A stretch of DNA of 64,000 bases from Anthonomus grandis grandis (GCF_022605725.1 NC_065555.1:9686938-9750937); one strand, 5' to 3'; counted from the first letter of the stretch, positions 1 to 13,620 are shown. Numbers and translations: made by a program. Notes: a model not told the origin generated them from the sequence alone.

Positions 1-2460
1 TGTTGCGGCTCTTAAAGTTTTTTTGTAAGAATAATTTTATGTATAATTTATTTATGAAAATAGTAGGCAATATTTGATAGAAAGAAATTCTGCTTATGTA
101 ATGTAGAATTTCTAACAATAGAAAACAACGTGTATTCTGTATTATCAATATATCTTTTCAGACCCATAAATTAGACTATAAGTGTATTCGATAGCTTAAA
201 AAAATTGATAGCTTATCATTATATCCACTTAAGTTATGCATTTGTATTACTTAAATGTATATGACATTATAATAAATTCAGAATCGTCTTGAATACGTAT
301 TAAATTTTGAATACGTAAATTTATAATTTAGGGATAACTTCAATTCATTAAACATGCATCAGCCTAATGCTTATGTATCTGTTTAAAAAAAAAAGATTTC
401 AAATATTATTTTGACAAATATTTACACAATTTGCTACTTTTGATTGGACTTGCTCGCCAATTTCTGATCATCATGAACTTTTTTGGTAATTTTAGTTTTA
501 TTGTCATTCAGGTTTCTTGAATAGATTTAAATTTCTCTATGGATTGCCAAAGCATTTTTTTAGTTGAAGTATTGATCATATTTTTGTTTATCCATTGCCG
601 ATTAGTTTTGATTTTGGGTAAATTAAAAAAATTTAAAAAGGGTAGTTTTGTAAAGCACTCAAGCCATTCTTAATTATGATTACCCTATAAACTAACGAAT
701 TTTGTATAATGTACCGCATTTAGTATTATGCTGAGGCTTACTCACATTTAATTTCATTTTGTTTTTAATTTACCACCTCATGAAATATATTATTATTATT
801 AGATTATCTTGTAAAACATCTGCAGGAGGTTCACTAGGGAGAAAAAAACCTTATCAGCAAATAATAAAAACTTACTGCCAACCAAACAATGCCAACCTCG
901 AATGAAGCTAACAAATAGGTTCAAATAGGTTATAATATTATGGAATAATTGTCATCATTGCTGCATTTTCGATAGAAGTTGAAATTCGTAAGATACATTG
1001 TGTCATACTGTCTAGTGTCCGACAAACTTTAACAATTCGTAATCTATGCCATGTAATGTAAATTCAATTCAACTCGATCAAAAGGAAAGTCTGTATAGAT
1101 AGAATCAATCCGAATCCCTCTTTTTAAACAACTAGTTATCAAATGCTGTTAAGTAAAAAAATAGTGTAAATTATGCTAAACCTCTTTGCTGCTGTGGATT
1201 TATAGAATACTAAGCCTGATTTTTTTATTAGTTTATCAAGTATCTTAGGAATTTCTAGCTGGGCAAAACAGCTCTAAAAGTTAATCATCTCTTATCCGTG
1301 ATTTATTTATTGGCTTAAAGTAGATAAATTTTAATTATTATATGGAGTTAGTTCTCAAAACAATGTCCAATTACTACAAAAAGTTCTTGATAACGTTACG
1401 ATAATGAGCATCATTTATAATAACATCTTGCCCAACATAATTTTTGAAAACATGGTCCGATTATTTCTTCTATACTAAATCAAATAGTGACATTATTAGA
1501 GCACAAGTAATTTTAAAAATTTCATTAATTTAAAGGCTTTCTTGATCGCTAAAGAATATTTTGCGTACAGCTATTGAATGCTCTTATATTCAATGTATTA
1601 ATAAAGTCTTGGCCATACTAATATAAGCCTATCTTAATATTTTTATTAAAGTAAACAGTAGGAGCACGCGCGTGTATTATCGTACTTATCACTTAGCCAT
1701 TTTGCTTAAATTCCTGCATAATATTCAACAATGTGTGCGACCTAGTACACGATTATGCAAATTAAAAATTCACAAATAGATTAGGATAATTCAAATGATT
1801 ACTTTTACTGCATTTATATTTTAAATTAGATTAGTTATACTTAATAAAAATCAGCGAAAACATTATATTTTTATTTCAAAAAAATGCTATTCTTTAACTT
1901 CTTTTGTAACTGAATCTAAAAAAACAAACGTTTTTTTATTTAGTTACCAAACAATTTCCTTTCATTACAAAATCTGAAAAACCTGCCAGGGCCTTTTAAA
2001 AATATTACCAAGCGTCTGTCTCCAAACGTATAACGACTTCATTTAAATACGATTCGTAAATCAATCGCAGGAAAAACATATTTCCTTTAAGCTCCATTAT
2101 AACAAGCATCTGAATTTAACGAGTTCTTCTTTTAAAACAAGCTTGCTTTTCTTGTAGCTTCTTACGATCCTCTTTCTTTACGTTTTAGCCCGCTCTGCTG
2201 TTGTTTGGGAATAAATGATGTTGCGACCGCCTTGTTAAGAACCTAAAAAAAAAACAGTCTGCTCCAGAATATGCAAAAATAAAATTAATTGGGGTGTTTA
2301 AATGGAAAATGCAACTGATTGGGCTTGCTTTTAATCCGTTTCTGTAGGAACTATTTTTAATTGGTTTTGAAAATGATTTTTGTCAACATCATTAACTTTA
2401 CGTATTTCTATAAGCATAAAAAACTTAAGTCAATAATTGATTTGAATTTGAAAAACTAGT
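1..2460. other. Upstream intron, no gene recognised
   Basis: AT-rich sequence with short A and T runs and stops in all frames. I see nothing codable. It is presumably the intron that ends at the 4687 exon. Confidence 0.5.
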
Positions 2461-2469
2461 TATTTTATA

Positions 2470-2745
2470 AGCTATTATCTGCAATATAATACTTCTTTCT
2501 TGAAAAATATAATAAAAAAGTCAAAGCAAAAGGCATGTCCATCATCTGCGAAAAATAAATACCGATAACTCGCCGGAACTCGAAACACATAATAAAAGAA
2601 AAATGGTTCCAGCGAGCTATTCGACAACAATATTTGCCACTTTCTGGATGGCTTCCCAAAGAAAAATGTTTACCCAAAGAAATAATAAAAGGCACTTTTG
2701 TCCCGCATATCAGCTTTGAGAGAATCTTAAATATGCGCATCAAGA
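2470..2745 (-). pseudogene. LINE reverse transcriptase remnant with FADD box
   Basis: On the minus strand, the frame offset from the longest open reading gives a reverse transcriptase-like passage: an L-x-P-FFF core followed by YRYLFFADDGHAF. The FADD box is the catalytic palm motif of LINE reverse transcriptases, and its spacing from the preceding L-x-P-LLF-like core fits. An in-frame stop lies upstream, so the piece is dead. Flanking LINE domains were not recognised, so the clade is open. The open frame itself (92 codons) looks like a shadow of this reading. Confidence 0.45.
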
Positions 2746-3369
2746 AAACTACCTAGAGAATGTGGCAAGAAGTAGTCTCGTGTGTCTTCCTTAGCGTAAA
2801 TTTTACAATATGCCCCTGGTACACTTAGAGAAGTGGATACGTAAGTGTATACGGAGTTGGTAGTTATTGTTTTATCTCTCCGGTATACTTGTTATATTTA
2901 AACTTTAAAAAAACTAAGTATTTAACTATATTGTGGTCAGAATATAGAAATTCTTTAGTGTTATTTTGTCATTTTCTTCAGTTTTTTTTTAATTTGTAAT
3001 GATATTAAGGTTAAAGATATCCAAAAGAAGGTTTAAAAATTCGAGTCTAGTAAGACTTTTTATAAAGACAGTTAAAGATCTTAAAAGCCTCCGCTTATTA
3101 ACCTATCCTTAGGACTTAGACCAAGGATTACATTCTATACTTCCTTAAAAGAGATAATCTATTTTGTAAACTGTGGTCTATTCTATTCTAATGGTTTAAT
3201 ACGTCAACCAATTTAATTTTTTTTTACATTTTTGAAGCCCTGTATATCTAAATTGACGTGTTTTTTTAGAAGCTATTAAGTCTAGTTTATTTGGAAATTA
3301 AAGTACTGGATATTTTGTGACAATTTCCATATTTGCATTCTTGATGGTTTTGTCAAAATTTGAGTTTCA

Positions 3370-3860
3370 ATTTGGTATTTTATGGAAAACGATCCCAAGA
3401 TGTTTCACTTTCCTCGCAAGTGAAATCATTTAAGCTTTGAATAGGGGCGGTCTGTGATCATCTAGTTTTCTTCTTCTGGTGAACCTCACAATTTATCATT
3501 TTTCATTCCGTCCATGTCAAGCCCCTCTTGGATGACTACAGAAATTATGTCTTGATTTTAATTAGCTAGGTTTGCTAAACGTATGCCTAGACTTCCACCT
3601 GCTTTAGTTGAATGATGGGTTAAAGGTCATTGACCAGAACTAGTAATGATGATAGAAGAGAAAATAGCAACCCCGGGCAGTTCTGACCATTATTTGACCT
3701 TCTAGTATCTCCCCTTATAAGAAGACTAACTACCTCAATTTCCCATTAGCGCATTGATCCATAGTCCAGCCATAGTTGCAGATATGTTGGTTGATCTCTC
3801 TTATCAGGGCAAAATTATACGGGGAATCTGTTAGCAACAAGATTGTTGTGGGCTAAGTTT
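3370..3860 (-). pseudogene. Possible LINE-like remnant
   Basis: The minus strand gives short protein-like stretches in different frames, including a G-LLFSLLSSLLVLVNDL passage like the L-x-P-LLF-x-x-x-x-NDL block of LINE reverse transcriptases. The stretch is less AT-rich than its surroundings. Frames are broken several times and no catalytic aspartate pair was found, so the call is weak. Confidence 0.3.
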
Positions 3861-4686
3861 ATTGATTTACCTACCTAGCAAGCAAATTGATGTGCAATCA
3901 AAGGTTACAAAGTTAGCGTGTTCTTCCTTATGTGCTAAATATAATTTTCTTTATACTTTTTAACAAAAATAATGCTAGAATAATGGATTTAAATAATTGT
4001 GCCTGGTCTGTTGCATACCTAGCCTTAAGTTTATAAATTACGCTATCGATTGGTCGGTAAGTTGGAATACATCAGAAGAGGTTTTGATATAGCGCAGTAA
4101 CAGATGCAGTCTTGTTTGAAGAAGGATAAGATATAGCTTGTCTTCCGTAGCAGAAAAAAGGACTGAAATACATTAACAGCCCATTTTATCTCATCGTAAG
4201 ATGATTTAATTAGTAAATGCCAATTTTCCCTTTACGATCATAATTCTGTATTAGTGTTTCTAACAAGCTGATCTTTTTTACCAGAGAAGTGTTTCTGGGC
4301 ATAAATCTTTTAAGGTTTTGGCTTTTGGTTCGTACAAAGGGGCAATCGGGGTATTTTAATGTGTGTAATTTACAAGATATTCCTTGGCACTTCAGAGTAC
4401 ACTTAAATTAGACTGCAATTTGTTGCAACATTGGTCACTTAAGTGCTATTGGTGAACGATGTTCTCGGGTATAGGGAAGAAGGGTATGTCCAGAATCTGG
4501 TTTTAAGTATGGAAAGACGTGGCAGAGAAGCTTTGCGATCAAGAGGCAGCAAATACTGAATCCTAATCTTTAGACAGAATCATTTTTAAATAATTAATTA
4601 CTTTAAAATGTACAGTAATTTACTTATTTTTATATATATTTAAATCTATACAGCTATGTAAATAATATTCTTTCTTTCTATTGCAG

Positions 4687-4782
4687 ATCCAATTTTACGG
4701 ATTTAATAAAGAACTATACCATAACATGTCAGAAGCGCAACATAAATCACAAGGAATCGTTGCCATCTCACTAATGGTGCAG
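4687..4782 (+). CDS. Internal exon of a carbonic anhydrase-related protein (CARP, CA10/11-like)
   Basis: Exon of 96 bp, 32 codons, phase 0 at both ends. It follows a pyrimidine-rich tract ending in ttgcag and is followed by a gtaagt donor. It opens IQFYGFNKELYHNMSEAQ and ends in MVQ. The pattern fits the alpha-carbonic anhydrase fold at the strand that in active enzymes carries the third zinc-ligand histidine (His119 in CA II numbering, in E-L-H-L-V-H). Here the second residue is Gln, as in the acatalytic CA10/CA11 group, so this member should not hydrate CO2. NMS is a possible N-glycosylation site, which fits a secreted or surface protein. Vertebrate CA10/CA11 are neural neurexin ligands (family knowledge, not seen here). 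Earlier exons must lie left of the window. The alternative, an active alpha-CA, is argued against by the Gln. Confidence 0.9.
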
Positions 4783-5274
4783 GTAAGTCGTATTTATGGA
4801 CGACCGGAACGTTTTTCATGAATACGAAATTTGAATTTGTTCTTGTCTTCATTCAAATTTAAGCCAAGCGCCGCTATGCTGCGGCCCGTTAGCGAAAAAC
4901 TCATAAATAAATTGACTCTTTCTCTCGGTCCTGTGTTTAGCTTTTTTCGAATAACCCAGTCAAATTAGCTTTTGAAAAAATGAATCAAAACCTTGAAAAT
5001 TAATTTACAGGGAATTTTTTTTTATTTTACTTTACTTTCAAATATAAATTACCTGTTCACTTCAAATAATTTGTTTTCTTTTAAAGTATTATAGATTAAG
5101 CTCTTTACAATTCCAAAATAGACTCCTTAATGTTTCAGTACAATGCGTCATAATTACAGTATACTAAAATACTGTATGAACTATGTCTGTATTGGGATTC
5201 CCAAGATCCTAAGCCGTTTAATACTTTTAATAAAATAAAATTAAAAATTATATTTCAACTGTCTAAACTAACAA

Positions 5275-5465
5275 CTAAAATTAACTAGTTAGTCTTGATG
5301 TCCATCTATCTATGAGACTTCTTGCTATATGTCCTGCCATTGCCATTTAAGTTTAGCTATTCTTTCCACTACATCGGTCACATTCGTTCTTCCTCTTATT
5401 TCTTTATTTGTTATTTTGTCTATTAGACTGACGACTAACATAACTCTTTCTATACATGGCATAGA
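5275..5465 (-). pseudogene. RTE-like LINE C-terminal fragment
   Basis: The minus strand reads NKEIRGRTNVTDVVERI then AKLKWQWQDI, followed by stops. This is the familiar region after the reverse transcriptase in RTE/craniofacial-development-protein-2-like LINEs, where R-x-x-x-x-x-T-D-(I/V)-x-x-R-(I/V)-A-x-L-K-W-x-W-A-G-H is conserved. Only about 60 codons remain. The rest of the element is not visible upstream or downstream, which fits a heavily truncated old insertion in the CARP intron. Confidence 0.65.
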
Positions 5466-5469
5466 GAAA

Positions 5470-7255
5470 ACAGCATTATTAAAAAAACGAAATCTGAAAT
5501 TAATTTAAACAAAAGTAGAGTTAATTTGAAAGCGAACATCGTATCCCATTACAGTCAACATATTAATACTTAATATTAAAAGTAAGCTACTTAAATTTAA
5601 TTATATAATTTAACTTTAAATACAGGTTGTTTATTTCCATATCGCTTTTTTAATATATTTGTTAGTTCAAAAAGAAAAGGAACAAATGGCATAATTTAAA
5701 TAGAAACTTTTATAGTGTATTGCTTCAAAAATACCTTATAAGGTTTTTTTTTTAGTTTGTTAATATTTCACCATATCTCTACAACTCTTTCAATTTTTAA
5801 GTAAATTTTTAACTTTAGTACCTCATAATCTAAAAAAATTGCACTTAAAGACTTCCCTTAAAAAATAATATTTATTATCAAAATCAACAAAAATAATCTT
5901 TTTTAATAGGCAAAACTAAATCAAAATAGTGAGAACATATTCATAACTTTCATCTACAGGATTCTCATTTTCAAACATATCTCAAACATTGTCATTTGCA
6001 AAATACGGGAGTTAGTTATTAGAAATGCATCTCCATCTGGCTATAATATAAAAAATTCTATAATTGTAGTAAAATATATGGAGGTAATAAATATCCATAA
6101 AAGGCTATAAAGCCTGAAAATATATATATTCAAATGCTCAAAAATGGATCTGCGTTTACCAATGGAATCAAATATATTATCAACTATAGAATAAACCTCT
6201 GAAAGAAATTCATAAGAGTCAATAAATGTAAACGTAAATGTACAAATAGTAGAATAATGAAGTGAAAATGGCACAAAAATCAAACTACTAATGAGTTGAG
6301 ATTCTATCTTTTTGAAATGCTAAGAATTTTAAGAACTTAAGCTTTCAATCAATTAAACCCTGTTAGGCTAAGACTCAGATTAACTCATAATAGTGGTATT
6401 TCATGTAAATTGCATTCATAATTAACCTCAAGCAAAGTTTAGTTTTGCATTTAATAAAGTTCTGTTAACCAATCTCCTCAGCTTTAGCTAATCTCACTTT
6501 GAAATGTCAAATGGGAACCTCTATCGTATGGTACATCACTGTGAGCAACAGAAATTTTTTAGTAAACTGTAGTAATAATAATATAAATCATAATAAAAAT
6601 AGAAGTAATAATATAATAATTACGTACTAATTATAGAATGTAAGATGTTTAAGCTGGAAAAAAAGGCTATAATTTAATTTATAAAATTAATATCGAGTCT
6701 GCTAGAAGTGCATCTCATTAGAAACTATATTTGTCATTTTTAAATTCTCCGTATATAAATAGAAAAGTTTTCTTTAAACCCCATACATTACCAAAACCAT
6801 TTGCTGATGTATTGATTTTGGCAGCAGAATAATTGTGTAAATTGCACTTAAAGTAAGAAGATAATTTTTATCCAGCACAGATTCAATAAAATTATCACCT
6901 TGTATTATAATATATATATATGGTATTTTACTATTATCTTTAATAATGTGTTTGTCAATATTTATTTGATCCTAGATGATTAACAACTATTTAAACTTTA
7001 AAATTACTTTTTAAATTTTATAATTATTCTTTTTGTGCATATTCTTTTTTATTTAACAGTTTCAGTTTAGTTGTGTAAAAATCAGTCTTAATTCCATTGA
7101 AATTTATAGTTATTAATACATAAAAATGAAACAACTTATGTGAAAATTATTAATGTTGGTCAGTGTAAATTAATGAAAGGAAAATCTAATGCAAATAAAG
7201 TTTATTTTTTGTAAACAACCATATTCAATGTAATATCACCGATCTATTTCCTTTT
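5470..7255. other. AT-rich intron; one dispersed-repeat segment
   Basis: No gene. Near 6470-6530 is a stretch containing tcaaatgggaacctc that recurs at about 19290-19320, so a dispersed repeat is present. A short (TA) run lies near 6908. Confidence 0.5.
6465..6535. repeat. Dispersed repeat, copy 1
   Basis: Shares ccaatc-x-cctc, then ctcacttt, a few bases, and tgtcaaatgggaacctc in the same order with 19270-19320. The similarity ends soon afterwards. Confidence 0.6.
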
Positions 7256-7259
7256 CTGT

Positions 7260-7430
7260 TTTCTTTGACGAGACTGTTATATTGGCAATGCTGTGGAACT
7301 CGACCGTACTGAAGGCGATTCGTTTTTATGATATATCGTCAAATTGTCGGTCGGCCGTCGAGACGAAATGAAACTCATTTCAGTTCGGTGTGTTTGAGAT
7401 CCTCTGCACTAGATAACTTCGGTTGAGGAT
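7260..7430. promoter_or_regulatory. Candidate conserved non-coding island
   Basis: A stretch of about 170 bp with clearly more G and C than its neighbours, including gtcggtcggccgtcgagac. Stops in all frames. No transposon motif recognised. Calling it regulatory is inference only. Confidence 0.25.
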
Positions 7431-10400
7431 TCACTAAAATTGATGGCATATGTTACTTATCCAGAGAGAATATATCATTTTTAAAATGGAAAAAATGGCG
7501 CTAGAGTTTGTAATTTAGGATTTTTCATACTTGGAATAAATTTAAAATTGGTAGTATTTCTGTAGCATTTTTAATTAAACATTATAAAATAGGCATCAGA
7601 TACAAAGATGCTGATTATGCCTTTATAAATAAAACAGCACCATAGATAAATTCATCAAAAAGGTTAATTTATGCCGGCATTAAATAAAGAATTCCTAATC
7701 CAACTTAATATTTAAAAGAGCATAGGGTTATGAGGAATATCTTAAACCAGATAACAAAGTACAAAATTTGCCTTTGTGCTTATACCGTTAAGAAAATTTA
7801 TAATTACTCGGCTGTCATAGTCCATAAACTAAGGTAATTTTCAACCTTTAAGAAGACTAATTAGTATTCGCTGCTTATAACAAATTGTTTTCTTATCAAA
7901 GAGAAAATATTATGTTAAAAATGAATTAAAAATGATAATAAAGTAAACTGTATGAATACCAGTGGGTTTCTATGATAAAATAGTATGCTTTGTTTGGAAG
8001 AAAGTGCATGTTAGAGTAGATATAAAGAAAAAATTTACCATTACTTTTGCATAAAAAAAATAATTATTTTACCGGATTTAGAAAATGTTTTGTAAAATAA
8101 CTTTAAGATTGCTGAAGTTTAATTAATACACCTATGCAGCAATGCTATTATAAATTATATTTAAATAAATTAAATCCACCTACACAGTTATGTAATATTA
8201 AATGATCGGTAAATTTAAAAAAAGACACGCATTAAGCCTGTCAGATAAGATTTAAACCATGTTGTCCTATTTCATGGTACGGATGTCATCATTTTCAAAC
8301 TTTAAGTTAATTTCTTTGAATTTCTTTGATAAAGATCAAATTTATTATGGGCGTCTTAAAGAATGGTATTTTTTTTCTATGATATTTTAATTGTTATATA
8401 TTCTAATAATCAATATTTCGCAAATACTTCTATAAATTTCATTTAATATATATAAAGCCCTGCATACATGCATGTAATATGACTACTACTAGTACTAATA
8501 TTTGTAGCTTTATTAGGTACGGGATTCGAAACTCTTAAGGATCTGTAACTTTAAAATAATATCAACTAAGTCAGTTTTTACGAAAATCCATTTCTTATTT
8601 GAGCCATCGTAGAATACAAATCAGATACCAAACATTTAAAATATAAAACTCTTTATCCTCAAAATACTCAATATCAGACTAATAAAACTATGATAAACAA
8701 ATGCGCATAACTTAAATGCATACGCTTTGCAGTTCTATGCTATAATTTTCGATCGCAAAAGCAGATCTTTTGGATACATCATATAGAATAAAGTATATTC
8801 AATTGTAATATCAACGCATTACCTTATATTTAAGCAACTGTGGCATGCAGTACCATACTGTTGGAACCATATTTGTTGATATTGAAGCAGGGAAACTTTG
8901 TCAAATGGAAATCAAGAAAATATTCTAATGCATTATTTATAAATAGTAAATAGCGGTTTATATTTAAGGATTCATGATACAAAGAGGTCCAACTTTTTTA
9001 TTTCGGTAAAATCCACACCACACATTTGTTATGAATGGTTACTAGTCTTGACTTTTGATGCTAAAATTTGTATGACTATCAGTGATCAAAGTTAATTTTG
9101 GGAAGATATTATTCCATTTGATGAAAATGTTGCTTCATTTAATAAAATATTGTTTTCTTATAAATGGGTTATCGTCTAACATTCGTTGGCTAACACAGCA
9201 GAAATCAAAGCATCTATTACGATTTCCTGATCTTAACATATGAATAAATTAGGACTTGTATGAGTGAAACCTGTTCTTTCTTAAAACTTTTAAATCCATA
9301 TCTTTGCTAATAGAATATGATATGAAAGCTGCCTTTGTTTGTGAAAATTTTTTAGGATTTTCGTGTGCTAGAAGCATTATTTTATATTTTATGTTATTAT
9401 TAACAACCCGTTGTTGACATTTATTGGTGAATTTATTACTAACATATCCACAAGTTTTGAATTTGGTTAACATTTTCCTTACTGTGCTATAAATAAAAAT
9501 TTTCTCTGGTTGTCTGTGTTGCTGACAGTTTTACTACATTCTTTCAGTACTTTCTGTCAAATACTAAATACAACGTCACTGTCCAACATTTCTTGCTATA
9601 AACAAATCATTTGTTAGTGCATCATACATTTTACTTTATAACACTTACATTTACATTGTTATTGTAAATGAAAAAAATTAAATAGCACGATATAATTGTA
9701 TATTTGAATGTCATTTTTATAACAATCTTCGTTATTGTTAAAAATAAAGGCACTTAATTTTTCAGCAACATTCACATTTTTTGAATATACCATACCAAAT
9801 ATTTTTGATATACACTTTATCGCTTAATTACCCAATAAAATCGCTAACAGTAAAACCACAATTTTAAAAAATGTGCATAACTTAAATGGATACGTTTCTT
9901 TGTTTCACGAAATTTTACTAAAAAATCGCTTTAGTTAGTTAATAAATTCATATTATCTTAACCATTTAGTAATTTATTTATTCTGTTCATTTATAATTTG
10001 CCAATGCTAAGCAATAAAAACATCAATAAGGCTTCCAATATATAAAATATATCGATGTTCTTTGGGAACTTTTACTATAATTTGAAATCACATTACGCCG
10101 GGAAGAAACTTCATAAAATTATTAGTGGAAGTAACGGTGGATTGGAAGACGTTCCCAAGAGAAACGTAGGAGGCAAGGTAGAGTTTTGGTCAGAGTCTTG
10201 TCCCTTTAACATTTATAATCATTCCTCCGTAGAGCGAAGTTTATAAAGTAGAAAAAAAATATGGATAAATATGGCTAAAAGAATTTAGTAGATTTCTTAG
10301 TTTTTAATATTTTTAACAATTAAATTATAGAAATTAAAAAAACATTGATTTTTACATTTTTTACTCACTGAAGTTTTTAAGAAAATGTAATTTAAGACTG

Positions 10401-10970
10401 GCTATGGAAAGGAATTAACATATTTCTTTAAATTAAATTTTAATAATAATCTTGCTTGATGTCTTTTAATGAAATATGCTCCAGCGTTGCCTTCAGACTT
10501 ATAGGAAATTTAATTTTAAGTCCTTATTGTACTATTTAATTAAATTAATATTTAATATAAAAATTCTTAGTGGGCAATTAAATCAGAAAAAGGAGCAATT
10601 TTGTATAAGAAAAACAAATAGTGTAATAAATGTCGTTTTGAATTTTAATCAATGGGGTTTTATTAATTTTGATGTATATTACTAATAATTTTTAGTAATA
10701 AGTTTGGCTTATTTTGTGAATTTAATATTATTAAGAAGAAAACTTTTCAGTATTATTAAATAAAATTTATCTGTAGCATTGTCATAAATAGTAGGATATA
10801 GAGGGTTGCAAATATTAACCACACAGAATTAAAGCAACAGGTAGAAAAGCCCGTAAAAAAAACAGAAAAACAGGATCCTACTAATGATTAAAAATTGGAG
10901 CAATCAAATCTTGGACTATTCCTGTGGTCACCTATATCTTTGGACTAGTAAAATAGATTCCACTTGTAGA
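7430..10970. other. AT-rich intron, nothing recognised
   Basis: Only short chance open readings, for example 10055-10246 (+, 63 codons) and 9249-9473 (-, 74 codons), with no recognisable domain. I do not call them genes. Confidence 0.5.
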
Positions 10971-10979
10971 TATAGTAGG

Positions 10980-11205
10980 CTTTTCCAGACCTAGATAGTC
11001 TAGATCGGTTAATTAGAACAACTTTCACAAAGTATAAATTTTACTATCGAAAAACCTCCATTAACAGGCTAAAACTCTAATTATCTATGTATATTCTGAA
11101 TAGACCGAAAATGTAAGGCATGATTGAAAGGTTGCTGTCAAAAATTATTTCAAGATCTTTTGCTTCCGTTATTCTCATTAACATAGTGAGATCATTATCT
11201 TAATT
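10980..11205 (-). pseudogene. CR1/Jockey-like LINE C-terminal remnant
   Basis: The minus strand reads AKDLEIIFDSNLSIMPYI, matching the block K-D-L-G-(I/V)-x-F-D-S-x-L-x-F-x-x-H-I that follows the palm and thumb of CR1/Jockey-type LINE reverse transcriptases. A degraded SLLMEVFR passage follows, where the family has S-L-G-F-I-x-R-x-x-x-x-F. Stops interrupt it. The same block appears on + at 29.7 kb, so the two may belong to one family. Confidence 0.6.
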
Positions 11206-11886
11206 AAATAAAGTAGAATTATGAGACTTGTTCAATATTTTTGACTAATATTATTCAGCAACATTTGATAACATTTAAATTTAGACTATTAGGCGGCAGA
11301 ATTCATACACACTCTATAAACCAGTCTGTAATCATGGATATTGAAATTTGAATCCAATGAAAAAAAATAAGATCCTATCAGTTTGTTTCCACCCAAAACT
11401 AATAACTTAAAGTTTAGCCAGTAATTTTCCAAAAGTGCTCTTTATAATCTATAGATAATCATTATAGAAATGGTCATAATTGAACGACCCGCTTAGAAAC
11501 CATGCTCCTTATGTATAATTTGGTCTATCATGTATAATCTACCTATACGATTGATATTGATAATTAACCATTGCATTCAAAAGTTGTGGACATCGCTAGC
11601 TTTACTAGATTTGCTTACTTAAAATTTTCTAAAGCAAACTACTATACGTTATCTTGCTTTTTACAAAAACAAACTCCTCTACACCTTATCCTAAGATATA
11701 TTGCTTCGAATAGATTTAATATTTTATTGAGAAACTAATGTTTCATACAACGAATCCAAACCACCCACTAAATAAATTAATATTAACAGAATAAAAGGAC
11801 GCCTGTGTTATACCCTGTTCAAATAAATTGACCATCCTGTCAGCGCAAAATAGCAGCTGAGCAACCCGGCGCCGAAAATGAACTTT

Positions 11887-11980
11887 CAACTGTCTCAACA
11901 GCGTTTCAATAAAAAGGTCTAAATAGACACTTTGTATCGTGCGGTGTGCATTCTCGCAAAATTGTTTGATAGTTGGCAAG
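11887..11980. repeat. Diverged repeat pair, copy 1
   Basis: Matches 22166-22260 in order: caactgtctc, caataaaaag, acactt, gtgcattctc, caaaatt. Visual similarity is roughly 70% with short gaps. The interior has more G and C than the flanks. Nature unknown: old SINE or MITE, or duplicated non-coding DNA. Confidence 0.6.
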
Positions 11981-11989
11981 TCCGTTTAT

Positions 11990-13255
11990 TGGCTGGAAAA
12001 TTACTTTGTGGATACATTGTCGTTTTATGGTAACTTTGGGAACAGATTATTACATACTCGAGAATGATCTTTACGTTATTTATGCTTGTAAAGTTTTTCC
12101 TGTACCGAATACGTTTAGGGATTTAGATATTTTATATTTAAAGCATAGCTTATGTCTTTTAGATCTTGACTAAATACTACAGTAAATATACCTATTCAGT
12201 TATATGTACGTAATATTTTGATGTTGAAATAGCATATATTACTCCAACAGGTATAGGTATAGATATAAACGGCCCATGTCAGAATTCCACAATGATTATT
12301 TTTAACATTATAAAAAAAACAATTAATAAATTTGCTCAGTGAAACATAAAAACTCGAATTTTGGCAACTTAAATAAAATGGAGTTAGAATAAGTAATATT
12401 AATATAACGAACCAGATTAAAGGTCCGATACAGTATCAGCTAGGCAATCTCTATCATAGTTAACACTCCAAACAGCATAGATATTTAGCTACTAGACAGA
12501 TCTCTACGTAGTTACCATACACCGCTATTTATATCCAGGATCTTCATTGGTAGAAATTACGGAAAAAAGAGGCAGCGGATTATCCTATCTTAAGGCATCT
12601 TACTTTTACATCCATATACGTAGAATAGCTTAACCTTGAGAAGGATCAAGTCTCACCATACTAAATGAAATTTAATGAAAGCGATATTCTTTCAATTAAC
12701 AGAGGCCCATTACTTTGCAGTCTCATCTGATATTAAAATCCTCCGTACTTTATACGAAGCATATAATTCTGCATACAAAGTATTCTGCTCAATAAATCTG
12801 ATCTTGGACTCGTTTAGTTGCATTCGTTTTAGTAGCTAGTTTCCACATCTAGCAAATCCAAAAAATATTAACTGTTTTTATTTATTATTGTAATAGTATT
12901 ATAAAGAAATTATTTTTATCTCATTACTAAGGAAATAGTAATATCTACTTATAATCGTCTTAAAAGAACGCTGTTTTGGTAGATTGTTGTTTGGTTTAAA
13001 GTACACGCATATCTCCTCCATTATGTGAATATCGCGAACAGAATTGTTTCTTGAATCAGGGAAATTCTGTTGATATCATTCCTTGTTTCATATATATAAA
13101 GATAAAAATCACAACCATTCTTCGCAAAGAGACCAATATGCAAAATTGACGAAAACAAATAGTCTCACAACATATATTAATTAGCTACACATGTTTTCGC
13201 ATTTCAAAAATAAATGACTATATTCAAAAGGTATTGGCTTTTTTGAATTTAGAGG
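11990..13255. other. Intron, nothing recognised
   Basis: No coding or repeat signal that I can support; ordinary AT-rich sequence. Confidence 0.5.
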
Positions 13256-13259
13256 TTAT

Positions 13260-13620
13260 ATCGTTTTCCTAAAATCGATAATACCAATTGCCCTAAGACC
13301 ATTGGTTTCTTTTATTAACTCCGGTATGCTACAATCTCTCTTCTTGGTTAAATAGCATTCTGACAGAAGGAATCCAGTTTAAAATATAGGTTTTTTCGAC
13401 TAAGAATTCTGTGGATCTGACCAACAGTCTAAAAAATAATAATATCCCTCAAGGATCTAAGCTTATTTATCTGGATGTAAAAAACCCCAGCATCCAGAAT
13501 TAGTAAAACATATTAGTCCAATGGTCATTGATCGCCTTTTAGACTTTCTCGAAGTAGTTACCAAGCAGGATCTTTAAAAGTTTGACGCTGTTATTTAGAT
13601 AGACATTAGAAATATATGAC
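13260..13620 (+). pseudogene. Penelope-like element reverse transcriptase remnant
   Basis: Near 13281 the + strand reads PIALRPLVSFINS, matching the P-L-R-P-I-V-S-x-x-N-S motif of Penelope-like (PLE) reverse transcriptases. After a frame change, near 13399, comes TKNSVDLTNSLKN, then IPQGSKLIYLDVKNPSIQN. This matches the family order of an N-S-x-(D/E)-(L/F)-V block, a spacer, and L-(V/I)-S-x-D-V-x-S-L-(F/Y)-x-x-(I/V)-P. The motif order and spacing argue against chance and against a LINE, where this pair of motifs is absent. The palm YxDD and the GIY-YIG nuclease were not found. The copy is truncated and broken by at least one frameshift and stops. Confidence 0.65.

Noticed and set aside
10055..10246. 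63-codon + reading with a mixed composition
   Set aside because: No recognisable domain, no support from neighbours; not distinguishable from chance.
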